DNA from: Planctomycetes bacterium GWF2_41_51
Lineage (GTDB): Bacteria > Planctomycetota > Phycisphaerae > Sedimentisphaerales > UBA12454
Reading direction: 5' to 3'
Length of the DNA: 32,587 bases
NCBI GenBank assembly: GCA_001825665.1
Contig: MHXZ01000075.1
Coordinates: 1 to 32,587 of the forward strand
The notes beneath the pieces were generated by a model. It had not been told where the DNA came from. It searched no databases and worked only from the letters and a program-made list of their open reading frames with translations. The number at the start of each line of letters is the position of its first letter. The first letter of the stretch is position 1. Positions 24,622 through 32,546 of this stretch are shown piece by piece. The position numbers and the translations under genes were made by a program.

Positions 24622-25598
24622 ACGAAAAAATCGCATCAATTGCGAATGAAATATTAAATGGGAAACTTATTGAAAGAAGCGATATAGAATTTTTGTTTTC
24701 GCTTGATGATAGCGCTTTAGAAGATTTGATGTATTGGGCGAATCAGATACGCGAAAAATTCTTCGGCAAAAAAGTTAAGGTATGTTCGATAATTCCGGGC
24801 AGGCTCGGGGGATGCAGTGAAGATTGTAAATTCTGTGCGCAATCTTCGAGATACGAGACGGAATTTAAAGAAGTACAAACGCTGAACGATGAGCAAATAA
24901 TCGAAGGGGCAAAACAGGCCAGGCAAAAAGGAATACAGCATTTCGGGATTGTTTATAGCGGGAAAACTATTAGTGAAAAAGAACTGGTGCGGCTGGAAAA
25001 ATTAATTCCGAGAATCAAAAATGAAGTCGGGATAGATGTTTGCGGCGGGTTTGGGATTATAAATTACGAGCAGGCGAAACGGCTGGCGGATGCGGGGATG
25101 AGCAGGTATAATCATAATCTCGAGACTTCGGCGAATTATTTTAAAAAGATTGTAACGAAACACGATTATCAATCGCGAATTGAGACGGTTTTGGCGGCGA
25201 AAAAAGCGGGACTTGGTTTATGCACCGGTGGAATTTTCGGGATTGGTGAAGAAGATTCGGACAGAATCGATATGGCGTTGCAGGTTCGGGAACTTGGTGC
25301 GGATATGGTTCCGATGAATTTTCTGCATCCGATTACGGGAACGCCTTTGGGCGATATGCCTGTGATGCGGCCGAGGGAAATTCTGCGGCTGATTTCGCTA
25401 TACAGGTTTATACTGCCGAGAGCCGGTATTAAAGCTGCGGGCGGAAGGGTTCTGAATCTTGGCGATATGCAGAGCTGGATTTTTTATGCCGGCGCTACGG
25501 CGATTATCAGCGGCAATTATTTGACAACTGCGGGAAGAGCGGTTGATGAAGATGTGCGAATGATAAAAGACCTTGGGTTGGAGCCGGAAATAAATTAA
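24618..25598 (+). CDS. bioB: biotin synthase, radical SAM
   Basis: 326 residues from a GTG overlapping the previous stop. Inserts sulphur into dethiobiotin. Radical SAM cysteines Cys66, Cys70, Cys73 in GCSEDCKFCAQS; SRYNHNLET and the final NYLTT.GR are BioB hallmarks. Cys142 (DVCGGFG) and Cys202 (LCTGGIFG) align with E. coli Cys128 and Cys188. Odd: the position of E. coli Cys97 is Gly (QHFGIV) and that of Arg260 is Lys272 (GIKAAGG), and there is an extra Cys56 in VKVCSIIPGR. These changes affect the auxiliary iron-sulphur cluster and recall the BioB group of anaerobes for which a different auxiliary cluster has been reported. No other biotin genes are nearby. Confidence 0.9.
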   Translation: MNEKIASIANEILNGKLIERSDIEFLFSLDDSALEDLMYWANQIREKFFGKKVKVCSIIPGRLGGCSEDCKFCAQSSRYETEFKEVQTLNDEQIIEGAKQARQKGIQHFGIVYSGKTISEKELVRLEKLIPRIKNEVGIDVCGGFGIINYEQAKRLADAGMSRYNHNLETSANYFKKIVTKHDYQSRIETVLAAKKAGLGLCTGGIFGIGEEDSDRIDMALQVRELGADMVPMNFLHPITGTPLGDMPVMRPREILRLISLYRFILPRAGIKAAGGRVLNLGDMQSWIFYAGATAIISGNYLTTAGRAVDEDVRMIKDLGLEPEIN

Positions 25599-25686
25599 TC
25601 ACGAATTAACGCTAATTAACACTTGTTATTTAAGATTGAAGATTGAAAATTTAAAATGTTTGGAACTGCCTTCGGCAGACTGAAAT

Positions 25687-26304
25687 ATGAGAATAATAGC
25701 GGGAACGAAAAAAGGAATGAATATATTGCCGCCGAAAGGGAACAAGACTCGGCCGATTACAGATAGAGTTAAAGAATCCATATTCGATGTACTCTATAAA
25801 TATAATTTGATAGAAGAGAGGTTTGTAGCGGATTTGTTTTGCGGGACGGGGTCGTTCGGGCTTGAGGCTTTGAGCAGGGGCGCGAAAGAGGCTGTGTTTG
25901 TCGATCAGGACAGGAGAGCGATTGAGATATTAAGAAATAATATTGCCAAGGCGAATTTTGTTTCTCAATCGAAAGTGGTTTGCGGAAACGCATTTAAAAT
26001 CGGAGCGCCAATCGGGGTGGGCCGTAAATGCTCGCTTGTTTTTGTTGACCCGCCTTATGAGTTGAGCAAGGACATGGGTTCGAGGTCGCGGCTTGCGGAG
26101 CTTTTGAAAATTCTGGCGGAGCAGATAACGGAAGACGGACTGGTAGTCGTCAGAACAGAAAAAAGAGTAAATCTTCTCGACAGTTACGGTTCTTTGAAGA
26201 TAATAGATAAACGAATCTGGAGTACAATGGCAGTTGCGTTTTTTGCGATGAAGAAAAATGACGAACAAACAGGCGGCAATACAGATAATTCGCAGTCTTC
26301 GTAA
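25687..26304 (+). CDS. rsmD: 16S rRNA guanine-966 N2-methyltransferase
   Basis: 205 residues. MRIIAGTKKGMNI and TRPITDRVKESIFD at the N terminus, ADLFCGTGSFGLEALSRGA (about 48-66, SAM-binding motif I) and the catalytic VFVDPPYE (about 117-124) are the RsmD pattern. It methylates the 30S subunit during assembly. The extra 20 C-terminal residues are polar. No Shine-Dalgarno is seen; a small hairpin CTGCC/GGCAG (25666-25678) ends 8 nt before the ATG. The 3' end overlaps the next gene by 47 nt. Confidence 0.9.
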   Translation: MRIIAGTKKGMNILPPKGNKTRPITDRVKESIFDVLYKYNLIEERFVADLFCGTGSFGLEALSRGAKEAVFVDQDRRAIEILRNNIAKANFVSQSKVVCGNAFKIGAPIGVGRKCSLVFVDPPYELSKDMGSRSRLAELLKILAEQITEDGLVVVRTEKRVNLLDSYGSLKIIDKRIWSTMAVAFFAMKKNDEQTGGNTDNSQSS

Positions 26305-27469
26305 GGAGGGATTCGAGGCACTGCTGGCGGGAGGATGCGTGCGCGATATGCTGCGCGGCAAGGAGCCGAAGGATTACGATGTCGCGACGGATGCCAAACC
26401 TAATGAGATATGCAGAATTTTCCGCAGAACGATAAAAGTCGGCGCGAAGTTCGGCGTGATTATCGTGATGATGGACGGTCATCAAATTGAGGTGGCGACG
26501 TTCCGGGCTGAAACGGGGTACAGCGATGGGAGACGGCCGGATAAAGTAAGTTTTACATCCGCGGAAAATGATGCACTTCGCAGAGATTTCACAATCAACG
26601 GAATGTTTTATGACCCATTGAAAAAAGAAGTGATTGATTATGTGGGCGGGCAAAAAGATTTAGAGAAAAAGATTATTCGAACAATCGGAGAGGCTGACGA
26701 AAGATTCAGTGAAGATTATCTTCGAATGCTGCGGGCGGTTCGGTTTGCGGGGCAGCTTGATTTTAAAGTCGAGAAAAAAACGCTGGCTGCTGTAAAGAAA
26801 CATCACGAGCTGATAAAGAAAATCAGCGGCGAGCGAATCGCGATGGAACTCGAATCGCTGCTGGCGGCGGCAAAGCGGATGAAGGGGATAAAACTTTTGA
26901 TTGAGACGGGGCTTGCTGAAAAGATTTTCCCGATTTTGAAGGAGAAAAAAAATACGCAATTCGCTGTTAAGGTTTTTAATTATCTGCCGAAGGATACGAC
27001 GTTCGAACTTGCAATAGCGGCATTATTTTCCGGATGCGAGACTGCCGAGGCTATGGAAAACCTGGAGATATTGAAACTCAGCGGAAATAAAATGAAGTAT
27101 ATAAATTTCCTGCTGGAAAAAAGAGATTTTCTTTTAGAGGATTTGCCGCTTGCACAACTTAAAATGATTGTTTCGCAGCCTTATTACGATGATTTGTATT
27201 CGCTGCAAAAGGCGATTTTGATGGCGGAACGTAAAAAACTTTCTGCACTGGTTTCAATCGACAAGAGGGCAAAAGCGCTGGCAGGTAAGGAATTGAGGCC
27301 GAAGCCTTTGCTTAACGGTCATGAAATTATGGAACTTGGCGCGGCGGCGGGGCCGCAGGTTGGGCACATCGGGAAAGAGCTTTATATCGAACAGCTTTCA
27401 GAAAAGATCAGTACGAAAAAAGACGCGGCGGATTGGGTCAGGGAATGGCTTAAAAAACATAATCAGTAA
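26258..27469 (+). CDS. CCA-adding enzyme / poly(A) polymerase family protein
   Basis: 403 residues. Nucleotidyltransferase head: LLAGGCVRDMLRG (23-34) and PKDYDVAT (37-44) with metal-binding Asp39 and Asp41; then ATFRAETGYSDGRRP, RRDFTINGMFYDP and EDYLRMLRAVRFAGQL of class II enzymes, followed by a helical tail. Class II sequence alone does not separate CCA-adding enzyme from poly(A) polymerase. The tRNA genes here encode no CCA, so a CCA-adding enzyme must exist in the cell; this gene is a candidate. Starts within rsmD with a 47-nt overlap. Confidence 0.88.
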   Translation: MTNKQAAIQIIRSLRKEGFEALLAGGCVRDMLRGKEPKDYDVATDAKPNEICRIFRRTIKVGAKFGVIIVMMDGHQIEVATFRAETGYSDGRRPDKVSFTSAENDALRRDFTINGMFYDPLKKEVIDYVGGQKDLEKKIIRTIGEADERFSEDYLRMLRAVRFAGQLDFKVEKKTLAAVKKHHELIKKISGERIAMELESLLAAAKRMKGIKLLIETGLAEKIFPILKEKKNTQFAVKVFNYLPKDTTFELAIAALFSGCETAEAMENLEILKLSGNKMKYINFLLEKRDFLLEDLPLAQLKMIVSQPYYDDLYSLQKAILMAERKKLSALVSIDKRAKALAGKELRPKPLLNGHEIMELGAAAGPQVGHIGKELYIEQLSEKISTKKDAADWVREWLKKHNQ

Positions 27470-27633
27470 TTAAATAATTTACTGTCAAAAAATGCTGCAA
27501 GATTGTTGAAACCGCTGATTGAATTCGTAGTCCAGAACATGGTGGGACTAGAACAATGGAGCCAACAGGAGTCGAACCTGCGGCCTCTTGCATGGCATGC
27601 GCATTGCGATTGCAAACCCTTGTTTTTTGCCAT
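27463..27633 (-). pseudogene. gene start truncated at the left island boundary
   Basis: Directly after the kaiB-like stop on the minus strand, AAAGGA and an ATG at 27633 start a frame M-A-K-N-K-G-L-Q-S-Q that after about 15 codons enters the tRNA-derived repeat (27549-27589) and then AT-rich DNA, ending at 27463. The start site looks genuine and resembles the starts of the other genes of the operon, but everything after residue 15 is tRNA antisense or intergenic sequence. I read it as the first codons of a further operon gene cut off by recombination; a spurious frame is possible. Confidence 0.4.
27549..27589. repeat. left copy of 41-bp direct repeat: tRNA 3' part (probable attachment site)
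   Basis: Identical over 41 bp to 32547-32587. On the minus strand it contains acceptor 3' strand TGGCTCC plus A73 (27557), T stem ACAGG/CCTGC in complement with loop TTCGACT, and the variable loop AAGAGGCC. The similarity to a tRNA-Ala continues for a few bases (CTTGCATG in complement sense) and then stops near the anticodon loop; no 5' half is present. This is the displaced 3' fragment expected at the far end of a tRNA-integrated element. Confidence 0.75.
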
Positions 27634-27643
27634 TTTTTTTCCT

Positions 27644-27970
27644 TTAAGTTCTTTGTCTAAGGTCAAGCCCGACAAGGACGCGTTCTTTATTTGAAAGGTC
27701 TCCGATTATTTTTCGCACGGGCACGGGAAATTTCCGCACAAGAGTGGGGACGGCGATAATCTGGTCACCGCCTACTAATTGCGGATGCTTGAGCAAATCA
27801 ATAACTTCGATATGGTACTGGCCGGGCACATGCTCTTCGCAAATCTTTTTGAGATTGTCCAAGGCTGTAGCCGCTCTTGGGGTTAGGCCGGCGACGTAGA
27901 GGCGCAGTTCCCATTCTTTTTTGACGGCCGTGGTCTTTTTAGTTCTATGTTTACTTTTCACAGTTTGCAT
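27644..27970 (-). CDS. kaiB: KaiB-like protein 1
   Basis: 108 residues. After a basic 18-residue N-terminal tail comes the thioredoxin-like KaiB domain: [19 protein letters not shown] (22-40), [37 protein letters not shown] and [19 protein letters not shown]. All the conserved KaiB segments are present. In cyanobacteria KaiB switches fold and binds the KaiC CI ring; here partner KaiC is encoded 12 nt upstream. It is the last intact gene of the minus-strand operon; a truncated start follows (27633). Confidence 0.92.
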   Translation of the reverse strand: MQTVKSKHRTKKTTAVKKEWELRLYVAGLTPRAATALDNLKKICEEHVPGQYHIEVIDLLKHPQLVGGDQIIAVPTLVRKFPVPVRKIIGDLSNKERVLVGLDLRQRT

Positions 27971-27982
27971 AAATACTTTCCT

Positions 27983-29677
27983 TTAGTCGGGGTTTCTTAA
28001 CCGAGACATTTCTTTTTTTTGCTGAATAATCATTGCCTCTTTTCGGCGATTGTTATCTGCAATAAGTTTCATCTCTGTATTTATCGCTTCAGTTTGAGCC
28101 TTTAAGGATGCAATTTGCGCGTCGATTGCCAATTGCTGCTGGCGCAACTCAAGCTGTTTACGCTGGGAAGACTGGCTGTCGGAAAGTTCCATCGAGCGAT
28201 CTTTAGCCTCCTGAACCAGCCGGGCTGAACCGGTCAGGACCATTCCTGACCCGACATAGACGTTTCGAAGCTGGATACCATTATCGCTTAGGATAAATTC
28301 CCTGACCTGGTTTGAGTGCGCCATTCCGCGCGATTTAAGAATATAGAGCAGGCGATTTCGTTCGCCATCGGTTTCGATATTGCGAAGTAAAAGCCAGGTG
28401 TCCATCAGCGATGAAATTCCAACTTCGCTCTGTTCAGAAGCAGCGCCGCCACCTGTCAAACTGGTAAAAATAGTTGTAATCTGATTATTCTTCAAAAAAT
28501 CAATCAGCCGAGTCATCATCGCCTTGATTTCATCGGTTTCGCCGATTGCGTTCAGGTTTGTTATCGGGTCCACAACCACCACCCTGGGTTTGAAATCATC
28601 TACAAGTTTGTGAATGCTGACAAGGTGCGTTTCAAGACCGTATAAAGTAGGACGAACTGACCGGAATCTCAAAAGATCTTTTTTGGTCCATTTGGAGAGG
28701 TTAATGCCGATAGAATTCATGTTTCTAAGGATTTGTTCCGGCGATTCCTCGAAGGAAAGATAGAGGCATTTTTCTTCTCTGCTGCATGCGCTGTCTGCAA
28801 AGGCAGCAGCCACACTTGATTTGCCGCTGCCGGCGGTGCCGCTGATAAAGACACTGGTGCCGCGGAAATAGCCCTTGCCTCCGAACATTGTGTCTAATCT
28901 TGGAATACCGGTCGAAATCCTGGCGTTACTGACCGGATAAATCAGACCTAATGCGCTTATTGGCAAAACAGACAAGCCTGTTTCATCAATCAGCGTTGGA
29001 TATTCATTTGTACCGTGCTGCGAGCCGCGATATTTAATAATGCGCAGCCGCCTGGTCGCCACCTGGTTAATAACGCGATTGTCCAGAAATATTACGCAAT
29101 CGCTAACATATTCTTCAAGCCCGTGACGCGTAAGTGTCATTTCACCCTTTTCGCCTGTGATTATAGCAGTGACGCCTTTGGTCTTGAGCCAGCGGAATAA
29201 TCGTCTAAGCTCTGCTCGCAATATTGCTTCGTTAGGCAGTCCTGCGAACAGCGCCTCTACGGAATCCAGCACCACTCGTTTAGCGCCGATACCGTCAATC
29301 ATACTGCCAAGTCGAACGAAAAGTCCTTCGAGGTCATATTCGCCGGTCTCTTCGACTTCGCTTCGTTCGATATGGACGTAATCGACGGCCATTTTCTTTT
29401 GCCGGACAAGCTCTTTTACGTTCATTCCAAGCGACGCCACATTGACGGCCAACTCATCGGCGTTTTCTTCGAATGCCATAAAGATGCCCGGCTCATTATA
29501 CTCTGTGATGCCGCGGACAATAAATTCCATCGCCAGAAGTGTTTTGCCGCAACCGGCAGAGCCGCAAATTAAAGTGGGCCTTCCTTTGGGCAAACCGCCA
29601 TTTGTAATTTCATCCAGTCCGCCAATTCCTGTTGGACATTTTTCCAGCGCTTTTATCTTGCTTTTTTGATTTGCCAT
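27983..29677 (-). CDS. kaiC: KaiC-family double ATPase/autokinase
   Basis: 564 residues from the ATG at 29677, which has AAAGGA 9 nt upstream; an ATG at 29698 has none. Two RecA-like halves: CI with P-loop GSAGCGKT (39-46), FEEN (catalytic Glu 70-71) and VVLDSVEAL; CII with P-loop GTAGSGKS (280-287), SFEES (310-311) and VVVVDPIT. The phosphorylation region reads GISSLMDT, so Ser422-Ser423 would correspond to Ser431-Thr432 of Synechococcus KaiC. The C terminus (about 490-560) is a long Gln/Lys/Glu-rich coiled coil in place of the cyanobacterial A-loop and KaiA-binding tail. Hexameric ATPase with slow autokinase activity expected. Lies between a histidine kinase gene and kaiB. Confidence 0.93.
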   Translation of the reverse strand: MANQKSKIKALEKCPTGIGGLDEITNGGLPKGRPTLICGSAGCGKTLLAMEFIVRGITEYNEPGIFMAFEENADELAVNVASLGMNVKELVRQKKMAVDYVHIERSEVEETGEYDLEGLFVRLGSMIDGIGAKRVVLDSVEALFAGLPNEAILRAELRRLFRWLKTKGVTAIITGEKGEMTLTRHGLEEYVSDCVIFLDNRVINQVATRRLRIIKYRGSQHGTNEYPTLIDETGLSVLPISALGLIYPVSNARISTGIPRLDTMFGGKGYFRGTSVFISGTAGSGKSSVAAAFADSACSREEKCLYLSFEESPEQILRNMNSIGINLSKWTKKDLLRFRSVRPTLYGLETHLVSIHKLVDDFKPRVVVVDPITNLNAIGETDEIKAMMTRLIDFLKNNQITTIFTSLTGGGAASEQSEVGISSLMDTWLLLRNIETDGERNRLLYILKSRGMAHSNQVREFILSDNGIQLRNVYVGSGMVLTGSARLVQEAKDRSMELSDSQSSQRKQLELRQQQLAIDAQIASLKAQTEAINTEMKLIADNNRRKEAMIIQQKKEMSRLRNPD

Positions 29678-29745
29678 TTTTGGTGTTCCTTTTACCATTA
29701 AAAAAACTATAACTACATTATTGTAAAGTACTTATATTGTCATAG

Positions 29746-31584
29746 CTAATCAGGAATAGTGAAGAAGAACGTCGAGCCTATATCGGGCTGCGATTCAAGC
29801 CAGATTTTGCCACCATGGCGTTCGACAATTCTTTTGCAGACGGCAAGACCGATGCCATCACCTTCACTGTTGCTTTTTTTATGCTCGCGCTGAAAAAGAG
29901 TAAAAATACGTATTTTGAAATCTTCACTGATGCCGATGCCATTATCACTAACGGAAAAGACCCAATATTTTTCTCTTCGCTTGCATGCAATATGAATTTT
30001 CGGATTTTGATTTTCTTTTTTAAATTTAAGGGCGTTATGAATAAGATTCTGGAATAACCTTAAAATCTGTACTTCATCGGCTTTAACTTCAGGCAATTTA
30101 TCGCAGGTGAATTCTGCTTTATTTTCAGTAAGGCTTTTATCAAGATTACGAACTACAGCAGTAATAATTTTATTCAGATCAATAGAGACAAAACTTTGGC
30201 CTTGGGACTGAACCCGTGAATATTCAATTAGCCCGAGAATCATATTTTTCATAGTTTGGGCACCGCTAACAGAAAAATTTATATATTCATTTGCAGTCTC
30301 ATCGAGTTTATCCTTGTACTTCATTCTTAAAAGCTCAACAAAACCGGAGATGGCGCGCAGAGGCTCTCGCAAATCATGACTGATAACATTTGCAAATTGT
30401 TCAAGTTCCTGGTTTGAGCGCTGAAGCTCGGTACTTAGCTGCTTTAATCGGTCCTGGTCTTTTTCGCGATCGATTTTAGACCTCAAAGCTGCAATACCGA
30501 AGGACAGGTCATTTGCCAGTTCCTGAAGCAGTTTTACTTCATCCTGCGAAAAGGGGTCGAGCTCGTCAGAATATAAAACCAAAGAGCCAAAAATATGTTC
30601 ATTTTCTTTTAATGGAAAACCAATGGCCGAGCCATAATGCCTTTTTAATTTTTCGAAGCGCCAATGTTCAAAACGGGGGTCAGAGGGAATATTTCTGAAT
30701 ATTTCAACTTTACCGGTTCGAATGGCGATTCCCGAAGGACCCTGACCGTATTTATCATCAGCCCACGAGATTTTTAATTTTTCCATAAAATTCACATCGT
30801 ACCCGGCGTAGGCGACAGGTTTGACGGTTTTTTCTTCATCATCCCGAGCATAGTTGATGGTGACCATAGCATAGCCGCAATCGGTATTTATAATATTACA
30901 AATTTCTTTAAGAAAATCAGTTTCATTTTGCGTTTTCATCATTGCCTGATTAGAGTTGCTAAGCGCCCTTAAGATGCGGTTAAGCTTTTGAAGTTCCAGG
31001 GCTCTTTTCTGGAGTTCTGATTTTTGCTCATTAATCTGCCGGATAACTTCTTCTGAAGCTTCAAGCAGGGACATATCTGTGGCAACGAAGCAAATGCTTG
31101 CAGAATCTGGCTCTTTAAGGGGACTGGCAGAAACCAAAGCAGGGACAAATGAACCATCGGAGGCGAGAAAAACGAGCCTTTTCTTTACAGGTTCAACTAA
31201 AGCGATATTGAGGAGGGAAGTCATTTCCTCATATTGCGAGCTGATAATAAATTCTTCAAGATGATGTCCTATGATATCTTCCATAGGCTTTTTGAGCATT
31301 TGACTCAATCTATTGTTACAAAATAGTATTTGGCCCCGTGGATTGGCAGTGAAGCCTCCTTCATTCATTGTTTCGACGAGCAGGCGATAAATGCGTTCTT
31401 CGCCTGTAAGTGTAAAGATTTGCTGGCCGGCCGGGCCTGTAACGACTAAAGCATCTACGGAGCCGCTGCGGATGGCATCAAGGGCTTCTTCGGCTTCCTG
31501 AAGACGAATTTTGAGTTCCTCGAGTTCGTTTCGAAGTTTCTGATTTTCATTCTGCAGTTTTTTTGATTTATCTTCGTTTTTCAT
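29746..31584 (-). CDS. PAS-GAF histidine kinase of the Kai cluster
   Basis: 612 residues, no membrane helix, hence cytoplasmic. Order: N-terminal coiled coil (1-45), PAS domain (about 60-180; YRLLVETMNEGGFTANPRG, then IGHHLEEFI), coiled coil, GAF domain (about 215-375; GYAMVTINYA, SAIGFPLKENEHIFGSLVLY), HisKA with FANVISHDLREPLRAISGF (phospho-acceptor His403), and HATPase with LIHNALKFKK (N box), SVSDNGIGI (G1) and GDGIGLAVCKRI (G2). Its ATG overlaps the upstream kaiB-like stop (ATGA). In cyanobacteria SasA is a KaiB-like domain fused to a kinase; here the two parts are separate but coupled genes, so it is the likely output kinase of the KaiC module. No response regulator is adjacent. Confidence 0.9.
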   Translation of the reverse strand: MKNEDKSKKLQNENQKLRNELEELKIRLQEAEEALDAIRSGSVDALVVTGPAGQQIFTLTGEERIYRLLVETMNEGGFTANPRGQILFCNNRLSQMLKKPMEDIIGHHLEEFIISSQYEEMTSLLNIALVEPVKKRLVFLASDGSFVPALVSASPLKEPDSASICFVATDMSLLEASEEVIRQINEQKSELQKRALELQKLNRILRALSNSNQAMMKTQNETDFLKEICNIINTDCGYAMVTINYARDDEEKTVKPVAYAGYDVNFMEKLKISWADDKYGQGPSGIAIRTGKVEIFRNIPSDPRFEHWRFEKLKRHYGSAIGFPLKENEHIFGSLVLYSDELDPFSQDEVKLLQELANDLSFGIAALRSKIDREKDQDRLKQLSTELQRSNQELEQFANVISHDLREPLRAISGFVELLRMKYKDKLDETANEYINFSVSGAQTMKNMILGLIEYSRVQSQGQSFVSIDLNKIITAVVRNLDKSLTENKAEFTCDKLPEVKADEVQILRLFQNLIHNALKFKKENQNPKIHIACKRREKYWVFSVSDNGIGISEDFKIRIFTLFQREHKKSNSEGDGIGLAVCKRIVERHGGKIWLESQPDIGSTFFFTIPD

Positions 31585-31934
31585 TCGTCTTTTTTTGATC
31601 TAATATCCAAACCCAGAAGAACTCTTTGTTTATTAGCCAAATTGCCAATGAGCTTTCGCAACGGCGGCGGCAGTTTTCTAATAAGTGTTGGGACAGCGAT
31701 AATCTGCTCACCTTTTGCAAGAGGCGGGTGCTGGTAAATATCGAAAATTTTAAGGTCATATCTGCCTTTAAGGTTTTCTTCACATATCCGTGTAATGTTC
31801 CTAATCGCGGCTGAGGATTTGGAGTTAATTCCAGCCACATAAAGTTTAAGTACGTATTTTTGTTTGGCGCTTTGCTTAGCTTTTTTGGTCAATTCCTTTT
31901 CGATGCTCGAACTATTTTTTATTTTTTTAGCCAT
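31581..31934 (-). CDS. kaiB: KaiB-like protein 2
   Basis: 117 residues: a 26-residue Lys/Ser-rich N-terminal tail, then the KaiB domain with [56 protein letters not shown] and LIGNLANKQRVLLGLDI. It is clearly related to, but diverged from, the copy at 27644 (the ID of the second beta segment and the NSKSS loop differ). TAAGGA is 7 nt upstream of the ATG. Its stop overlaps the kinase start by 4 nt. One of the two KaiB copies may work as the SasA-type sensor domain in trans. Confidence 0.92.
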   Translation of the reverse strand: MAKKIKNSSSIEKELTKKAKQSAKQKYVLKLYVAGINSKSSAAIRNITRICEENLKGRYDLKIFDIYQHPPLAKGEQIIAVPTLIRKLPPPLRKLIGNLANKQRVLLGLDIRSKKDE

Positions 31935-31948
31935 AAAAGATTCCTTAA

Positions 31949-32131
31949 TCAGATTTTCCTTATAGATTTGAGCATAAGCCCGTGGTTGGACTGATGTTTA
32001 TTAATCGCGTCGTGGATGAGTTTCTCTATTGCAGCCATATCTTTTTTCAACATAGTATGATGTTGCTCTTTTAGGCAGTCGAGCAAATCTGTTATTGAGG
32101 AAGTCGTCCAATTATCTGAAAATGTCTGCAT
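31949..32131 (-). CDS. small helical protein at the head of the Kai operon
   Basis: 60 residues, not recognised. After a polar start, two amphipathic helices: SITDLLDCLKEQHHTMLKK and DMAAIEKLIHDAINKHQ. The LKEQHH pattern superficially recalls the first helix of hemerythrin-like domains, but the chain is too short for a four-helix bundle. No strong Shine-Dalgarno precedes the ATG. Support for a real gene comes from position: it lies between a good promoter and kaiB2 (14-nt gap). If it is not translated, the kaiB2 leader would be about 270 nt long. Confidence 0.5.
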   Translation of the reverse strand: MQTFSDNWTTSSITDLLDCLKEQHHTMLKKDMAAIEKLIHDAINKHQSNHGLMLKSIRKI

Positions 32132-32213
32132 TGATTAAAATATATATCTATAAACATCCAAAATAAATTAAAAATGAATAAAAAAAATAAAAAACAAATA
32201 AATGAGATTTAAT

Positions 32214-32222
32214 ATTATACCA
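32214..32222 (-). promoter_or_regulatory. extended -10 promoter of the Kai operon
   Basis: On the minus strand TGGTATAAT forms an extended -10 element (TG-N-TATAAT) with no good -35, which is normal for this class. Transcription would begin near 32207, giving a very AT-rich leader of about 75 nt to the ATG at 32131. Confidence 0.5.
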
Positions 32223-32246
32223 AGCTAAATGCTTTCCCTGATGACA

Positions 32247-32445
32247 TCACTTTGTATCGAAATATTTTATATAATCTTCAGGCGGTTTCAATGGCGCGGT
32301 TGCGACCTCTTCTTCTGACAGGAAGATATTGCGACAAGCACCAACGAAACATGATCTGCCATTAAGTACAACATAGCCCAGCCTGATGCTTTGTGGAGAC
32401 GTACTTGGGGATGAAGCTGTGTTTGTTTTTTTGTGAAATTTTCAC
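32247..32445 (-). pseudogene. small gene interrupted by a 1-nt shift in an A7 run
   Basis: AAAAGGAG 6 nt before a GTG at 32445 starts M-K-I-S-Q, which enters a run of seven A (32426-32432 on the opposite strand). Reading on in this frame stops after 26 codons, but removing one A gives a continuous 65-residue protein with ordinary composition: ...SPQSIRLGYVVLNGRSCF, VGACRNIFLSEEEVATAPLK, PPEDYIKYFDTK, ending at TGA 32247-32249. No family recognised. A frameshift mutation, a sequencing error in the homopolymer or programmed slippage would all fit. It overlaps the stop of the upstream fragment (GTGA). Confidence 0.45.
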
Positions 32446-32546
32446 GGTTTACTCCTTTTAAAAAAGTAATTGACTGCTTTTTCAACAAGAGTTACAACCG
32501 CGCCGCCGCATGGCAGATATTCATAGGTATCGAATTCAGCGTAACT

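Noticed and set aside
25666-25678. Hairpin CTGCC/GGCAG just before rsmD as a translational switch.
   Set aside because: Small 5-bp stem with no Shine-Dalgarno to hide; the upstream gap looks like decayed repeat words.
32288-32488. 66-codon minus-strand frame starting at a TTG.
   Set aside because: Its interior contains the Shine-Dalgarno and start of the better supported small gene; its composition is not protein-like in the second half.
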